Positions 1-8,459 of a DNA stretch of 64,000 bases are shown piece after piece. The stretch covers positions 62,001-126,000 of the forward strand of contig NZ_CP026029.1 in assembly GCF_023520895.1 (NCBI RefSeq), read 5' to 3'. Below the pieces are notes generated by a model. That model did no database searches, was not told the DNA's origin, and was given only the letters and a program-made list of their open reading frames with translations. Each line of letters starts with the position of its first letter. Within the stretch, counting starts at the first letter, position 1. A program made the translations under genes and the position numbers. The DNA comes from Paenibacillus sp. PK3_47. GTDB taxonomy: Bacteria; Bacillota; Bacilli; Paenibacillales; Paenibacillaceae.

Positions 1-505
1 TGGCAATACTGTAAGCAAGTTTGCGCGCCTGGAAGGTCTGCAGTCCTACTGCCGGATCAATAATTTCCTTGAAGATTTTCTCCGGATGAGTAGCTGCCAC
101 CTCTTCAATCTCGGTACCGCCCTCTTCGGAAGCCATCATGACCACCCTGCCTGTGCCGCGGTCTACAACAAGTCCGATGTAATATTCCTTCACAATCTGA
201 CAGCCTTCTTCAATAAGCAGCCGCTTGACTACCTTGCCCTCAGGCCCTGTCTGATGCGTAACGAGCGTTTTGCCAAGAATTTCTCCGGCGTAAGCACGAA
301 CCTCCTCAGGAGATTTCGCTACTTTGACACCTCCGGCCTTACCGCGCCCGCCTGCATGAATCTGCGCTTTGACCACAACTACCGGTGTTCCCAGCGATGC
401 TGCAGCTTCAACCGCTTCCTCCACTGTATAAGCAACTTTTCCGTTCGGTACGGCTACGCCGTACTTCTTAAGTACTTCTTTTCCCTGATACTCGTGGATA
501 TTCAT
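1..505 (-). CDS. sucC: Succinyl-CoA ligase (ADP-forming) beta subunit, N-terminal part
   Basis: Reading the minus strand from ATG at 505 gives [17 protein letters not shown] and stays open to the window edge, about 168 residues, so the C-terminal half is missing. The N-terminal ATP-grasp signature is clear ([18 protein letters not shown], then LIEEGC and YYIGLVVDR). The beta subunit binds the nucleotide and, with SucD, interconverts succinyl-CoA and succinate plus ATP in the TCA cycle. An AGGAGG site lies 8 bases before the ATG. Position after rnhB-ylqG-ylqH agrees with Bacillus, although an ohr/ohrR and comM block is interposed here. sucD would be expected just outside the window. Confidence 0.97.
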   Translation of the reverse strand, partial: MNIHEYQGKEVLKKYGVAVPNGKVAYTVEEAVEAAASLGTPVVVVKAQIHAGGRGKAGGVKVAKSPEEVRAYAGEILGKTLVTHQTGPEGKVVKRLLIEEGCQIVKEYYIGLVVDRGTGRVVMMASEEGGTEIEEVAATHPEKIFKEIIDPAVGLQTFQARKLAYSIA

Positions 506-742
506 ACCGGAAGCCTCCTAAAATGTTGCGGTGGCTTATGCAGGCAGCCTGCTGCCATACCGCTTTCCGTTTTGATTGTCCAAAGCCGGGTCCAGACCGG
601 TAAAAGAGCACAATATCCCGGTTCCGGCAGAAAACCAGACTGCTTTCAAAGAAAAACAGTATACTTTTCCGCCAGTGACACAGCCATGAAATACAGATAT
701 TCATCTGAATTCAGCTATATGTCTAAAAAGGAAACCCAGAAT

Positions 743-770
743 ATTGTAACATGTTTTAAAAACGCTTTCC
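743..770 (-). promoter_or_regulatory. sucC promoter with candidate CcpA (cre) site
   Basis: On the minus strand an extended -10 (TGTTACAAT; hexamer 743-748) lies about 240 bases before sucC. The sequence GGAAAGCGTTTTTA at 757-770 matches 12 of 14 positions of a TGAAAGCGTTTTCA-type cre and covers where the -35 would be. CcpA bound there would block transcription, which fits catabolite repression of TCA genes. The long leader (506-742) contains no ORF that I trust. Confidence 0.45.
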
Positions 771-855
771 TCAAAAACTTTCACTATTTATACATACATT
801 TTCGCTCATATTCATGCCGGAATGCGAACGATTACATTGACATTACACAGCGTTA

Positions 856-1320
856 TTATTTATCTGCATTAACGTTTTTTTCGTGAACCCTTGCCAGCAG
901 ATCTTTGAACTGTCCCAGCAGGCTGACGAATTCATCGGCTGACAGCATCGTTCCTTCTACCATTTTACCGGGAATACATGCCGCTTCACTCCGCAGCTCC
1001 CAGCCTTTTTCGGTAGGAGAAATCAGCACCTTCCGCTCATCCTGGATGGAACGCTCGCGTACAATCAGCCCCGCAGCCTGCAGACGTTTGAGAAGCGGCG
1101 TCAGCGTACCGGAGTCTAAATAAAGAGCTTCACCGAGTTCCTTAACCGTACATTGCTGTTTCTCCCAGAGAACGATCATGACCAGGTACTGGGAATAGGT
1201 CAGGCCGATCTTGTCCAGATGAGGCTGATACATCTTCGTAAATTCCCGGGAACAGGCGTAAATGGTAAAACAAAGCTGATTATCAAGCATTAGCTCAGGG
1301 GATGTTGTTGACTTTTGCAT
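856..1320 (-). CDS. ohrR: OhrR, MarR-family organic peroxide sensor-repressor
   Basis: A 154-residue MarR/OhrR protein with a winged-helix core (LGEALYLDSGTLTPLLKRL recognition helix, then the DERKV wing). Cys17 with Tyr21 and Tyr31 reproduces the spacing of the peroxide-sensing Cys15/Tyr19/Tyr29 of B. subtilis OhrR. I start at ATG 1320 because AGGTG sits 6 bases upstream; the GTG at 1329 lies inside that ribosome binding site. It is divergent from ohr and shares a 146-base control region with a strong dyad. A second cysteine (Cys115) in the C-terminal helix region recalls 2-Cys OhrR proteins. Family assignment is firm; the redox mechanism is inferred. Confidence 0.93.
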   Translation of the reverse strand: MQKSTTSPELMLDNQLCFTIYACSREFTKMYQPHLDKIGLTYSQYLVMIVLWEKQQCTVKELGEALYLDSGTLTPLLKRLQAAGLIVRERSIQDERKVLISPTEKGWELRSEAACIPGKMVEGTMLSADEFVSLLGQFKDLLARVHEKNVNADK

Positions 1321-1393
1321 TTTCTTCACCTGCCTTTATGACATTATTTTATCATAATTCCTCTGCAATATCATGTTAATAGCGAAAAATATA

Positions 1394-1440
1394 TTGACTA
1401 TTATTTATATTGTGTTAAATTAGATTGTGTACAATATAAA
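1394..1440 (+). promoter_or_regulatory. ohr promoter and probable OhrR operator
   Basis: TTGACT (1394-1399) and TAAATT (1416-1421) with a 16-base spacer form the likely ohr promoter. A perfect 10-base inverted repeat, TTTATATTGT (1404-1413) and ACAATATAAA (1431-1440), covers the -10, and ATTGT-GT-ACAAT (1424-1435) is a tighter palindrome within it. The ATTGT/ACAAT half-sites are like the TACAATT/AATTGTA boxes of B. subtilis ohrA, so I read this as the OhrR operator serving both divergent genes. Confidence 0.65.
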
Positions 1441-1466
1441 TTGATTTGAACGGGAGCGATTTTATT

Positions 1467-1895
1467 ATGATGACTATTCAGCAGAAAATGTATGAAACTA
1501 CAGTAAAAGCAGTAGGCGGAAGAAACGGATATATTGAATCGGAAAGCCCTAAGCTTAATTTGAACATCAGCACTCCGCGCGAAATGGGCGGCGCCGGCGG
1601 GGAAGGCACCAATCCTGAGCAGCTGTTCGCAGCCGGATATTCCGCATGCTTCGACAGCGCACTCAACATGGTGGCCCGTATGGGTAAAGTAAAAATTGAA
1701 GGCAGCGAAGTCACTGCAACCGTCAGCTTCGGTAAAGTTGAAGACGGCGGATTCGGCATTGCTGTCAAGCTTGATGTCCTGGTTAAAGGTGTAGACAAGG
1801 ACACCGCAGCACAGCTGGTTGAAGCGGCTCACGGTGCGTGTCCTTATTCCCGTGCGACCCGGGGCAACATTGCAGTTGAACTGAATGTTCTGTAA
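1467..1895 (+). CDS. ohr: Organic hydroperoxide resistance protein Ohr
   Basis: A 142-residue OsmC/Ohr-family thiol peroxidase that reduces organic hydroperoxides with dihydrolipoamide-type thiols in the cytoplasm. Both catalytic cysteines are present: Cys61 in QLFAAGYSACFDSAL and Cys125 in HGACPYSRATRGN. Length matches the family. ATG 1467 follows a GGGAGCG site by about 9 bases. It forms a divergent pair with ohrR, the normal arrangement for this peroxide switch. Confidence 0.97.
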   Translation: MMTIQQKMYETTVKAVGGRNGYIESESPKLNLNISTPREMGGAGGEGTNPEQLFAAGYSACFDSALNMVARMGKVKIEGSEVTATVSFGKVEDGGFGIAVKLDVLVKGVDKDTAAQLVEAAHGACPYSRATRGNIAVELNVL

Positions 1896-1955
1896 ATTCA
1901 CCTTACACTCTCTCTGAACATCTCTCCGGCTTTAAAAATAGTCAGTAATACACAT

Positions 1956-1998
1956 GACAAAATACCTTGCCGCCGGAATTGCGGGAAGGTATTTTGTC
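1956..1998. terminator. Bidirectional terminator between ohr and comM
   Basis: GACAAAATACCTT (1956-1968) and AAGGTATTTTGTC (1986-1998) are perfect inverted arms with A-rich and T-rich flanks on both strands. It ends ohr on plus and comM on minus. Confidence 0.85.
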
Positions 1999-2033
1999 GT
2001 CCACCAGCTTCTTATGTCAGGCCTTTTCTGCCG

Positions 2034-3728
2034 CTAATCCTCCGTAATCACTTGACGGTCCAGATTGCGGTACTGCACTGCCTCCGCCAGGTGGGCGGAG
2101 CTGATCTCTGCCGCTCCTTCCAGGTCGGCAATTGTCCGCGCAAGCTTGATGATCCGGTCATGTGCCCGCATACTCAGCCCGAGACTTTCCAGTATGGCAT
2201 GCAGCAGCACACTCCCTTCTTTGCCCAAAGCCGCATATTTGCGCAGCGCTGCCCCTGATAATTCGCTGTTCCAGGAGATCGGAAGATGCTTATAACGGCT
2301 TTCTTGTACCGCCTGTGCCTTCAGCACTTCCGCGCGCATTTCCGCTGAAGACAGCGATGGCGCCCCCTCATCCCAGCCTGCAGGACGCGGAACATCCACC
2401 TGCATATCAATCCGGTCCAGCAGCGGTCCGGAAAGCTTCGAACGGTACTGGGCAATCCGTGCAGGACTGCAGGTGCATTTTTGCATACCGCCGCTGCCAA
2501 GATATCCGCAGTTGCAGGGATTCATGGAGCAGGCCAGCAAAAACTGGGCCGGAAAAGAGAATGCCGCCCTTGCCCGGCTGATGGTCACAATCCGGTCTTC
2601 CAATGGCTGGCGCAGCACTTCAAGCACATTGCGCGTAAACTCCGGCAGCTCATCCAGAAAAAGAATGCCGCGGTGAGCGAGACTGACCTCCCCGGGTTTT
2701 GGGATTCCTCCCCCTCCGATCAGACCGGCGGCAGAGATCGTGTGATGCGGAGACCGGAACGGACGTTCACGCAGCAGTCCGCTCCGGGCATCCTTCAGCT
2801 TGCCTGCAGCGCTGAAAATCTTGGTGACTTCCAGTGACTCCATGTCGCTAAGCGGGGGAAGAATTCCCGGCAGCCGTTTGATCAGCATCGTTTTCCCTGT
2901 CCCTGGCGGGCCCATCAGAACGATGTTGTGCATACCCGCTGCCGCAATGGTCAAGGCACGCTTGACGTGATTCTGACCCAGCACATCGCTGTAATCTTCC
3001 ATTAGTCGATGTTCTTCCGAGGTCTGGGCTGCCGGATGACCGGCTCCTGGGATATATCTAAGATGTTCAAGACTTACTGCCTGGACCGGAAGACGGCCTT
3101 TGGCTCCTGCTGCCCCAGACCTGACACTCACCGGAAAAGGCAGTGTATCCTGCGCTGCCTGTTCACCAAGGGGAATATCCGCGCCGGCCTTCAATGAAGA
3201 TCCATCAGACATTCCTGCAGCCTCATCTCCCGGCTGATGCAGCTGCCGCAAATGCTCAAGGGCATAGATCTTCATTCCGCTGATCAGTGAAGCTTCGGCA
3301 GCATTGCCATGCGGAACCAGCACAGCCTCAATCCCTGCGCAGCGGGCAGCCTCCACCATCGGGAGTACACCGGTTATCTGCCGCAGGCTCCCGTCCAGCG
3401 CCAGCTCACCGATGAGCAGCATTTGGTCTGCAGCCGGCATAACCAGCTGTCCGCTTGTCGTGAGGATTCCGATGGCTATAGCGAGATCAAACGCAGAACC
3501 TTCCTTGCGCAAATCCGCAGGAGCAAGGTTCACTGTCACCCGCTGCTGGGGATACCGGTAGCCGCAGTTTTTGACCGCAGCCCGCACTCTCTCCACCGCC
3601 TCCCGGATTGCCGAGTCCGGCAGCCCGATGATATGGGTCTGCGGCAGACCGTTGGCCAAATCAATCTCGACACCGATTATAACGCCTTCGATTCCGTACA
3701 GGCATGCGCTGTGCATTTTTCCGTACAT
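2034..3728 (-). CDS. comM: ComM/YifB-family Mg-chelatase-like AAA+ ATPase
   Basis: A 564-residue protein with the three-part YifB/ComM layout: N-terminal Lon-protease-like domain (YGIEGVIIGVEIDLANG, GLPDSAIRE), central magnesium-chelatase AAA+ module with Walker A GPPGTGKTML and Walker B LFLDELPEF, and a C-terminal Mg-chelatase domain (RAHDRIIKLARTIADL). ComM is a hexameric helicase promoting branch migration during natural transformation in Gram-negatives; the role of the Firmicute homologue is less defined. I start at ATG 3728 because AGAGGTG lies just upstream; longer readings have no binding site. It stands alone between a terminator and a metallophosphoesterase gene. Confidence 0.93.
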   Translation of the reverse strand: MYGKMHSACLYGIEGVIIGVEIDLANGLPQTHIIGLPDSAIREAVERVRAAVKNCGYRYPQQRVTVNLAPADLRKEGSAFDLAIAIGILTTSGQLVMPAADQMLLIGELALDGSLRQITGVLPMVEAARCAGIEAVLVPHGNAAEASLISGMKIYALEHLRQLHQPGDEAAGMSDGSSLKAGADIPLGEQAAQDTLPFPVSVRSGAAGAKGRLPVQAVSLEHLRYIPGAGHPAAQTSEEHRLMEDYSDVLGQNHVKRALTIAAAGMHNIVLMGPPGTGKTMLIKRLPGILPPLSDMESLEVTKIFSAAGKLKDARSGLLRERPFRSPHHTISAAGLIGGGGIPKPGEVSLAHRGILFLDELPEFTRNVLEVLRQPLEDRIVTISRARAAFSFPAQFLLACSMNPCNCGYLGSGGMQKCTCSPARIAQYRSKLSGPLLDRIDMQVDVPRPAGWDEGAPSLSSAEMRAEVLKAQAVQESRYKHLPISWNSELSGAALRKYAALGKEGSVLLHAILESLGLSMRAHDRIIKLARTIADLEGAAEISSAHLAEAVQYRNLDRQVITED

Positions 3729-3974
3729 AAATAAAAAACACCTCTTTTTCCGAATTACACTCCTGACAGAGTGATATGGCTTCAAGAAAAAGGGTGCTTC
3801 CTCATTTTCTGATATCGATATTTATAGTATACAAATGATCCTTGAGAAGAATCAATAGCTGGCGGCAAACAAATACAGACTTGCACCCTCCAGTGAAAAT
3901 TGCGCGAAATCCGCCGTCCGTTTATGGTTGTCTGACCTGCATATGTATGCAAGGATGCTTGTTGACAGGCAGCA

Positions 3975-4484
3975 TTATCCTTCTTCGCTAACCATCACCG
4001 CATTTTTGATTTGCCCGAATGAGAGCGGTGTATAGCCCCAATGCTCTACACACACATTAAAATGATTTTTCCCCTCATATTTTTGACCGTGGATATGACC
4101 GTGTACATTTACGTATGGCATATGTTTGTTCATATACATGGGTTCATGGGAGAGGAAAAAAAAGTCCTTATAAATCAGAGGATACTCATTCACTTCATCA
4201 AAGCCGGCTTCCAGCCACCAGCTCCGGCCCCGCCCGCGGTCGTGATTGCCGAGTATGAGGATTTTGTAACCGTTCAGGGCATTCACGATTCCGCGGGTTG
4301 CCTCCAGATTCAGAAACGAAAAATCTCCGAGATGAAACACAGTATCCTGAGTTCCAACCACTGAGTTCCAGCTTTCAATCATCGCCCGGTCCATTTCTTC
4401 AGCACTTTTAAAAGGCCGTGATTCAAAATCAATAATCTGCTTATGGCCAAAATGGTGATCCGAAGTAAAAAATACGTTAGACAT
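3975..4484 (-). CDS. Metallophosphoesterase (calcineurin-like)
   Basis: A 169-residue calcineurin-like phosphoesterase. Metal-binding motifs appear in order: TSDHHFGH near the N-terminus, HLGDFS, LGNHD, SHEPM and NVHGHIHG. It resembles stand-alone phosphodiesterases of the YfcE/phage-associated type; substrate unknown. I chose ATG 4484 because it begins exactly at the conserved strand, though the binding site is weak (AGCAGG touching the start). A GTG at 4520 would add 12 residues without a better site. It follows the zinc-ribbon gene by about 45 bases and is probably cotranscribed. Confidence 0.85.
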   Translation of the reverse strand: MSNVFFTSDHHFGHKQIIDFESRPFKSAEEMDRAMIESWNSVVGTQDTVFHLGDFSFLNLEATRGIVNALNGYKILILGNHDRGRGRSWWLEAGFDEVNEYPLIYKDFFFLSHEPMYMNKHMPYVNVHGHIHGQKYEGKNHFNVCVEHWGYTPLSFGQIKNAVMVSEEG

Positions 4485-4529
4485 CCTGCTTACACCCAGC
4501 TTTCTGATAGGCTCACCCACATCTTAAGC

Positions 4530-4943
4530 TCATTTGTCCCAGTTCCGCTTGCCGGTCCGCTGATTGACATCAATCTGTATCAGTTCAGCGAGCGGGGGGC
4601 CTTCCTCATGCTCAATCAGCCATTTCCGCATTTCCTTGATCGCCTCTACCTGTCCATTCCCTTTGTCACGCCATGTAAGCAGCTCAATGACCCTGATTAC
4701 AAGCGACAGCAGGCTGCTATTACTGCTAAGGCTTTTTTCAGCCCGGATCTTTTGGAATAATGCTTCATTTTCCCAATCGATTAATATCTCTTCCGCTATC
4801 GCCGGACGCATAACGGTAAAGGTTTTGTTGCAGTTGCTGCAGCAGACGACGGATAAAGGCTCTCCACCCAGATCCACAGCGATTTTGTGCTCGCAGTGTT
4901 GGCAAGCAAAGCTTACCTGTATATCAACCGGTTGATTACTCAC
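4530..4943 (-). CDS. Small zinc-ribbon protein of unknown function
   Basis: A 137-residue protein opening with a two-knuckle zinc ribbon (CQHC at about 14-17, CSNC at about 35-38), followed by a helical segment and a charged C-terminus. I recognise no named family beyond the ribbon. No signal peptide or membrane segment. It lies directly upstream of the metallophosphoesterase on the same strand, suggesting a two-gene unit. Function not assigned. Confidence 0.7.
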   Translation of the reverse strand: MSNQPVDIQVSFACQHCEHKIAVDLGGEPLSVVCCSNCNKTFTVMRPAIAEEILIDWENEALFQKIRAEKSLSSNSSLLSLVIRVIELLTWRDKGNGQVEAIKEMRKWLIEHEEGPPLAELIQIDVNQRTGKRNWDK

Positions 4944-5076
4944 GGGACAGCCTCCTTCTTCTTGGTAGCATTAAAAGTTACAATAATGTTTACCCACTTC
5001 CTAAGAGAAATGACCCAAACCGCAGCAGCTAAGGCAGAACAGCGCTCCAAAAATAGCCTTAAATATTTGAAAAGAC

Positions 5077-5463
5077 CTAAAATGCCTCCCGGATATGAGC
5101 TAATTCGGCAATACTTAAGTCCTCATTCAACATGACTGTAATCACATCAAACGAAACCTGTCGGTCCTCAGCACTATTCTGGTGTAGATAAACCTGTGCC
5201 GTACTCCGCACCTGGCGTATTTTGCGCATATCCACCGATTCTTCCGGCGTTCCCTGCAGCAGGCTTCCGCCACGGCTGCGGACTTCCACAAAGGTCAGGA
5301 CTCCCTCGTGCTCAGCGATGATATCGAGTTCTCCGCTGCGGCAGCGCCAGTTACAGCCGACAATGTTATAACCCCGAGATGTCAGATACATTACAGCAGC
5401 TTTTTCGGCTGCCGTCCCTTTCTGCCTGCGGTTATAACGTCCTCCCGTAAAGCCCTCGCTCAC
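5077..5463 (-). CDS. yraN: YraN/UPF0102 family nuclease-fold protein
   Basis: 128 residues with the YraN signature: RGYNIVGCNWRCRSGELDIIAEHEG and TFVEVRSR, the E-x(n)-D-x(n)-EVR arrangement of restriction-endonuclease-like folds. Biochemical role is not settled. Its ATG overlaps the stop of the ylqH-like gene (ATGA), so the two are translationally coupled. Related bacteria also carry this gene beside rnhB. Confidence 0.92.
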   Translation of the reverse strand: MSEGFTGGRYNRRQKGTAAEKAAVMYLTSRGYNIVGCNWRCRSGELDIIAEHEGVLTFVEVRSRGGSLLQGTPEESVDMRKIRQVRSTAQVYLHQNSAEDRQVSFDVITVMLNEDLSIAELAHIREAF

Positions 5464-5762
5464 TCCTGCCTCCGTTCCCCCGCAGCCCGGTCACTCCGGT
5501 AGACATAGCTCAGGATCTCCGCCACCAGACTGTACAGCTCCGGCGGAATCTGCTGGTCCAGATCCAGCTTGGAGAGCACTTCGACCAGTGCAGCATCCTC
5601 CTGCACGGCTACTCCGCTGTCTTTGGCCCGCTGCAGAATGATCTCGGCAATTTCTCCTTGACCCTTGGCGACAACCACGGGAGCTTCATTCTGGCCCGGA
5701 GTGTATTTTAGCGCTACAGCCTTTTTACGGCCGGGTGTCACTTCATTCACCGGTTCGCTCAT
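5460..5762 (-). CDS. ylqH: YlqH, FlhB C-terminal-domain-like protein
   Basis: 100 residues resembling the cytoplasmic C-terminal domain of FlhB/EscU (KKAVALKYTPGQNEAPVVVAKG, then IAEIILQRAKDSGV and LDLDQQIPPELYSLVAEIL). The autocleavage NPTH motif of full FlhB is absent, as in other YlqH proteins. A link to flagellar export is plausible but unproven. Four-base overlaps with ylqG upstream and yraN downstream mark a tight operon. Confidence 0.88.
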   Translation of the reverse strand: MSEPVNEVTPGRKKAVALKYTPGQNEAPVVVAKGQGEIAEIILQRAKDSGVAVQEDAALVEVLSKLDLDQQIPPELYSLVAEILSYVYRSDRAAGERRQE

Positions 5763-7909
5763 ATGCGGTAATCAACTCCTTTGTAGGCATCCGGAACGTA
5801 TTCAGCAAGCTTGCCGCCCCCCGTCCCGGCAGGAGAAGCTTCAGCTGGGCCCGGCTCCGGAAGCGGTTCAGTGCGCATTCCGGATAGCTGGTAACCGATG
5901 GATTCCACTGCAGCCGCTATATCGTCCCGCCGGCCCTCCAGAAGTTCAAGCACCCATGGCGTGTCATTATGAAGCTTGAGGCTGACGATCCGGTCAACCA
6001 CCTGGACATCCACCAGTGTCTGGCCGAGCTGCTTCATGTCCAGGTCGAACCACAGCCGGCAGTTAGCCGCATCCAGTTCACCTTTGCGGCCCCGGCGGGA
6101 CTGAATATGAACCGAAGCCGTCTCCTGGCCATCCTCGCCGCGGAACGGCAAAAACAGGGTCACCTGGGCAAAAGGCGCCGTACGGTCCGTATTAAGCAGC
6201 AGCTGCTGTCCGGTCAGCTGCTGCACAAGCGTGCCTGCGGCTTCCTTAACCGCAGGCGGCACATCGCTGCTGCCCATCACCTGCAGCAGCAGCCCCTTCA
6301 GCGTGTCGGCGGAATCCGCCCCGCCGGCTGCCGTACCCTGCAGTGCCGCGGCTGCTGCGCCGCCGCGCACGGCCTGCTGCTCGTGCTCCGCACCGAGCAG
6401 CTTCAGCACCCGCCCCACCCAGGACTCCGTGTCCGGGGCGGGTGCGGGGGCTTGCCCCGCCTGCGCAGCTGCGGGGGCCGGCACTTGCCCCGCTTGCGCA
6501 GCTGCGGGGGCTTGACCTTGCCCCGCCTGCGCTGCTGCGGGGGCTGGCACTTGCCCCGCTTGCGCAGCGGCGGGGGCCGGCACTTGCCCCGCCTGCGCAG
6601 CCGCGGGGGCTTGACCTTGCCCCGCTTGCGCAGCCGCGGGGGCCGGCACTTGCCCCGCCTGCGCAGCCGGCGGGGCCGCCCCGAGCTGCGGCAGCGTGCC
6701 GCGCAGCTCGGTGAGCACGCCCTGCAGCTTCGCCAGCAGGGCGGTTCCTCTGCCGGCGTCACCTGCCGCCGGCTCAGATGCTGCTGCTCCTGCAGACGCA
6801 GCAGCATCCCCGCCAGCCTGCGCCGCCCCATTCTGCGGCGCAGTGCCCGCGGCCGGGGTTCTTGGAGCTGCATTCAGCTCAGCATTCCCCGCCTTGGGAA
6901 GAGCTGTAGCCGCAGGAGTCTCGCCCTCCGGTGCTGCCGGCACAGCGGGCGCAGCTCCCGCTTTAGCGGCGGCCTCAACACCAGACTCAGCTTCTGCTGG
7001 ATTCACCTGCGGTACTGCCGTCCCTCCGGCAGGCTGCCCAGCTTTGCCTGCATTAGCCTGCTGATTACCGGCAGTTAGCGGGATCTGCTTTGCACCCTCT
7101 CCCCCATCCTCCGCAGCAGCATTTACAGCAGCAGATTTGCTTGCTGCTGCCGGATCAGCACCCGCTGCTTCACTCTCTGCAGCAACCGCTGGAGCACCGG
7201 CATTAGCCGCTGCTGACGTACCTGCCGGGGGCAGCGTTTTGTCCAGTCCGCCAGAACCTGGTGACTGCGGCGCCGTTGTTCCATTTCCGGACGGTTTTGC
7301 CTCTGCACTCTCCTGCGCCGCCCACTTTCCCAATTCGGCCTCAAGGTTAAGCAGCAGCTCATGCAGCTTGGGTCCGAACACCGCCTGCTGCAGACCTTTG
7401 ATACTTTCTGCTGTAACCGGCAGTCCGCGTTTTACCGAGATAACCGCCGCTTCCAGCCATTCGGAAGTCGGCACACCCTGCGGCTTGGCATTTAATACAG
7501 CATCCAGCTTTGCTGCGGTCTCCTTCGTTAATGGCAATCCTCCGGACTGCATGGCCTGAATAATTTCTTTTCCCGCCTTGGACTGGGTCAGACCCAGAGA
7601 CTCCAGCGCTTCGCCCATGCTTTGCGTTGAGAGCATCGCAGCTTCCCCGAGTGACACGGCTTTGAGCACCGGCAATCCGCCTTCTCCGGGAGGCCCTACC
7701 TGTAAATTCATGGCCTGGCCCGGCTGAAGCGGTGTTTCCAGCTCTGCCCGAACCGGCATGCCCTGGATTTGTACCACAGCCTCTTTGCCTGAATCAGATA
7801 CACTGAGGACAACGCCGCGGACGACCTGCCCTTCTTTCAGCTCCATACTTTTAGCTTCGCCCGCTCTGCTGTCTCCCATCAGCCCGCGAAACAATGATCC
7901 TATATTCAT
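5759..7909 (-). CDS. ylqG: YlqG-like protein with Ala/Pro-rich repeat region (FliK-like layout)
   Basis: A 716-residue protein placed where ylqG lies in Bacillus. The N-terminal 170 residues and C-terminal 200 residues look folded; between them is an Ala/Pro/Gly/Gln-rich region of about 300 residues that includes seven 11-residue repeats of the type AGQVPAPAAAQ. A folded C-terminus after a long low-complexity middle recalls hook-length proteins (FliK), and the coupled FlhB-like gene supports a flagellar-export theme; this is inference. No signal peptide. Start is ATG 7909, 6 bases after AGGGGTG; a GTG at 7918 is inside the binding site. Confidence 0.8.
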   Translation of the reverse strand: MNIGSLFRGLMGDSRAGEAKSMELKEGQVVRGVVLSVSDSGKEAVVQIQGMPVRAELETPLQPGQAMNLQVGPPGEGGLPVLKAVSLGEAAMLSTQSMGEALESLGLTQSKAGKEIIQAMQSGGLPLTKETAAKLDAVLNAKPQGVPTSEWLEAAVISVKRGLPVTAESIKGLQQAVFGPKLHELLLNLEAELGKWAAQESAEAKPSGNGTTAPQSPGSGGLDKTLPPAGTSAAANAGAPAVAAESEAAGADPAAASKSAAVNAAAEDGGEGAKQIPLTAGNQQANAGKAGQPAGGTAVPQVNPAEAESGVEAAAKAGAAPAVPAAPEGETPAATALPKAGNAELNAAPRTPAAGTAPQNGAAQAGGDAAASAGAAASEPAAGDAGRGTALLAKLQGVLTELRGTLPQLGAAPPAAQAGQVPAPAAAQAGQGQAPAAAQAGQVPAPAAAQAGQVPAPAAAQAGQGQAPAAAQAGQVPAPAAAQAGQAPAPAPDTESWVGRVLKLLGAEHEQQAVRGGAAAAALQGTAAGGADSADTLKGLLLQVMGSSDVPPAVKEAAGTLVQQLTGQQLLLNTDRTAPFAQVTLFLPFRGEDGQETASVHIQSRRGRKGELDAANCRLWFDLDMKQLGQTLVDVQVVDRIVSLKLHNDTPWVLELLEGRRDDIAAAVESIGYQLSGMRTEPLPEPGPAEASPAGTGGGKLAEYVPDAYKGVDYRI
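6437..6667. repeat. Seven 33-bp GC-rich tandem repeats inside ylqG
   Basis: The marker GCGCAG or GCGCTG recurs exactly every 33 bases at 6463, 6496, 6529, 6562, 6595, 6628 and 6661. Each unit encodes 11 residues, alternating AGQVPAPAAAQ and AGQGQAPAAAQ. Being a multiple of three, copy-number change would keep the frame. Confidence 0.9.
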
Positions 7910-8059
7910 ACCGTTCACCCCTCCCAGAGCAATATTGTCTTCTTATTATATCGACATAAATGAGTTTTTTATGAAAGGCTCCGGAAGCATTGCCAGGAAA
8001 ACTTACCACGGGTCTGATTATTAATCGAATGCTCTAATTTAACTACAATTATTTTGAAT

Positions 8060-8305
8060 ATCAGGGCTGCAGCAAAGTTTGCTTCGTAAAAAATTGCGAC
8101 CATACGCAGCTGGATTTCCTCCAGCTAATTTGATCTTTTTTCATCATTTATGGGCTTTAGCTGGAAATTTTCCAGCTATTCTGGCGGATAACAGTCTTTG
8201 GAGGCTCATTCAGTACTTTTAAGCGGAGTTTTTCCCGCTATTTTTCAAATACCCGTATTCCCCTTAGCATTAGATGGAGAATTTCCACTGAGGTTGATCC
8301 TTACC
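8060..8305 (-). repeat. Dispersed multi-hairpin intergenic element, copy 1
   Basis: The 541-base gap 7919-8459 has no credible gene. It holds a series of short imperfect hairpins (for example AGCTGGAAATTTTCCAGCT near 8159 and CAGCTGGATTTCCTCCAGCT near 8108). Its reverse complement aligns over about 240 bases with 41115-41325, sharing GGAGGAAATCCA, AAATGATG and TTATCCGCC blocks in the same order. Confidence 0.7.
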
Positions 8306-8459
8306 GCCCCAGTAGATATTTTTCCATAACAGGGATAATCAACAGGGCTTATTTTCCTCCAACTATCCTATTCCTTTTCCTTCATTATATTATCTATCAC
8401 CGAGAATCCCGCTTGGCTCGAGCTGAACGCGCACCCAACCGGACCGGAACTCTATATAC

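Noticed and set aside
86..886. 266-codon open frame on plus opposite sucC
   Set aside because: It is the shadow of the sucC reading frame and its upstream region; the minus strand encodes a clear SucC N-terminus with a binding site.
6437..6667. CRISPR-like periodicity of 33 bases
   Set aside because: Units are contiguous with no unique spacers and lie within a coding frame.
5969..7078. 369-codon Arg/Leu-rich frame on plus opposite ylqG
   Set aside because: Produced by GC-rich repeats of ylqG; no binding site or family, and composition is extreme.
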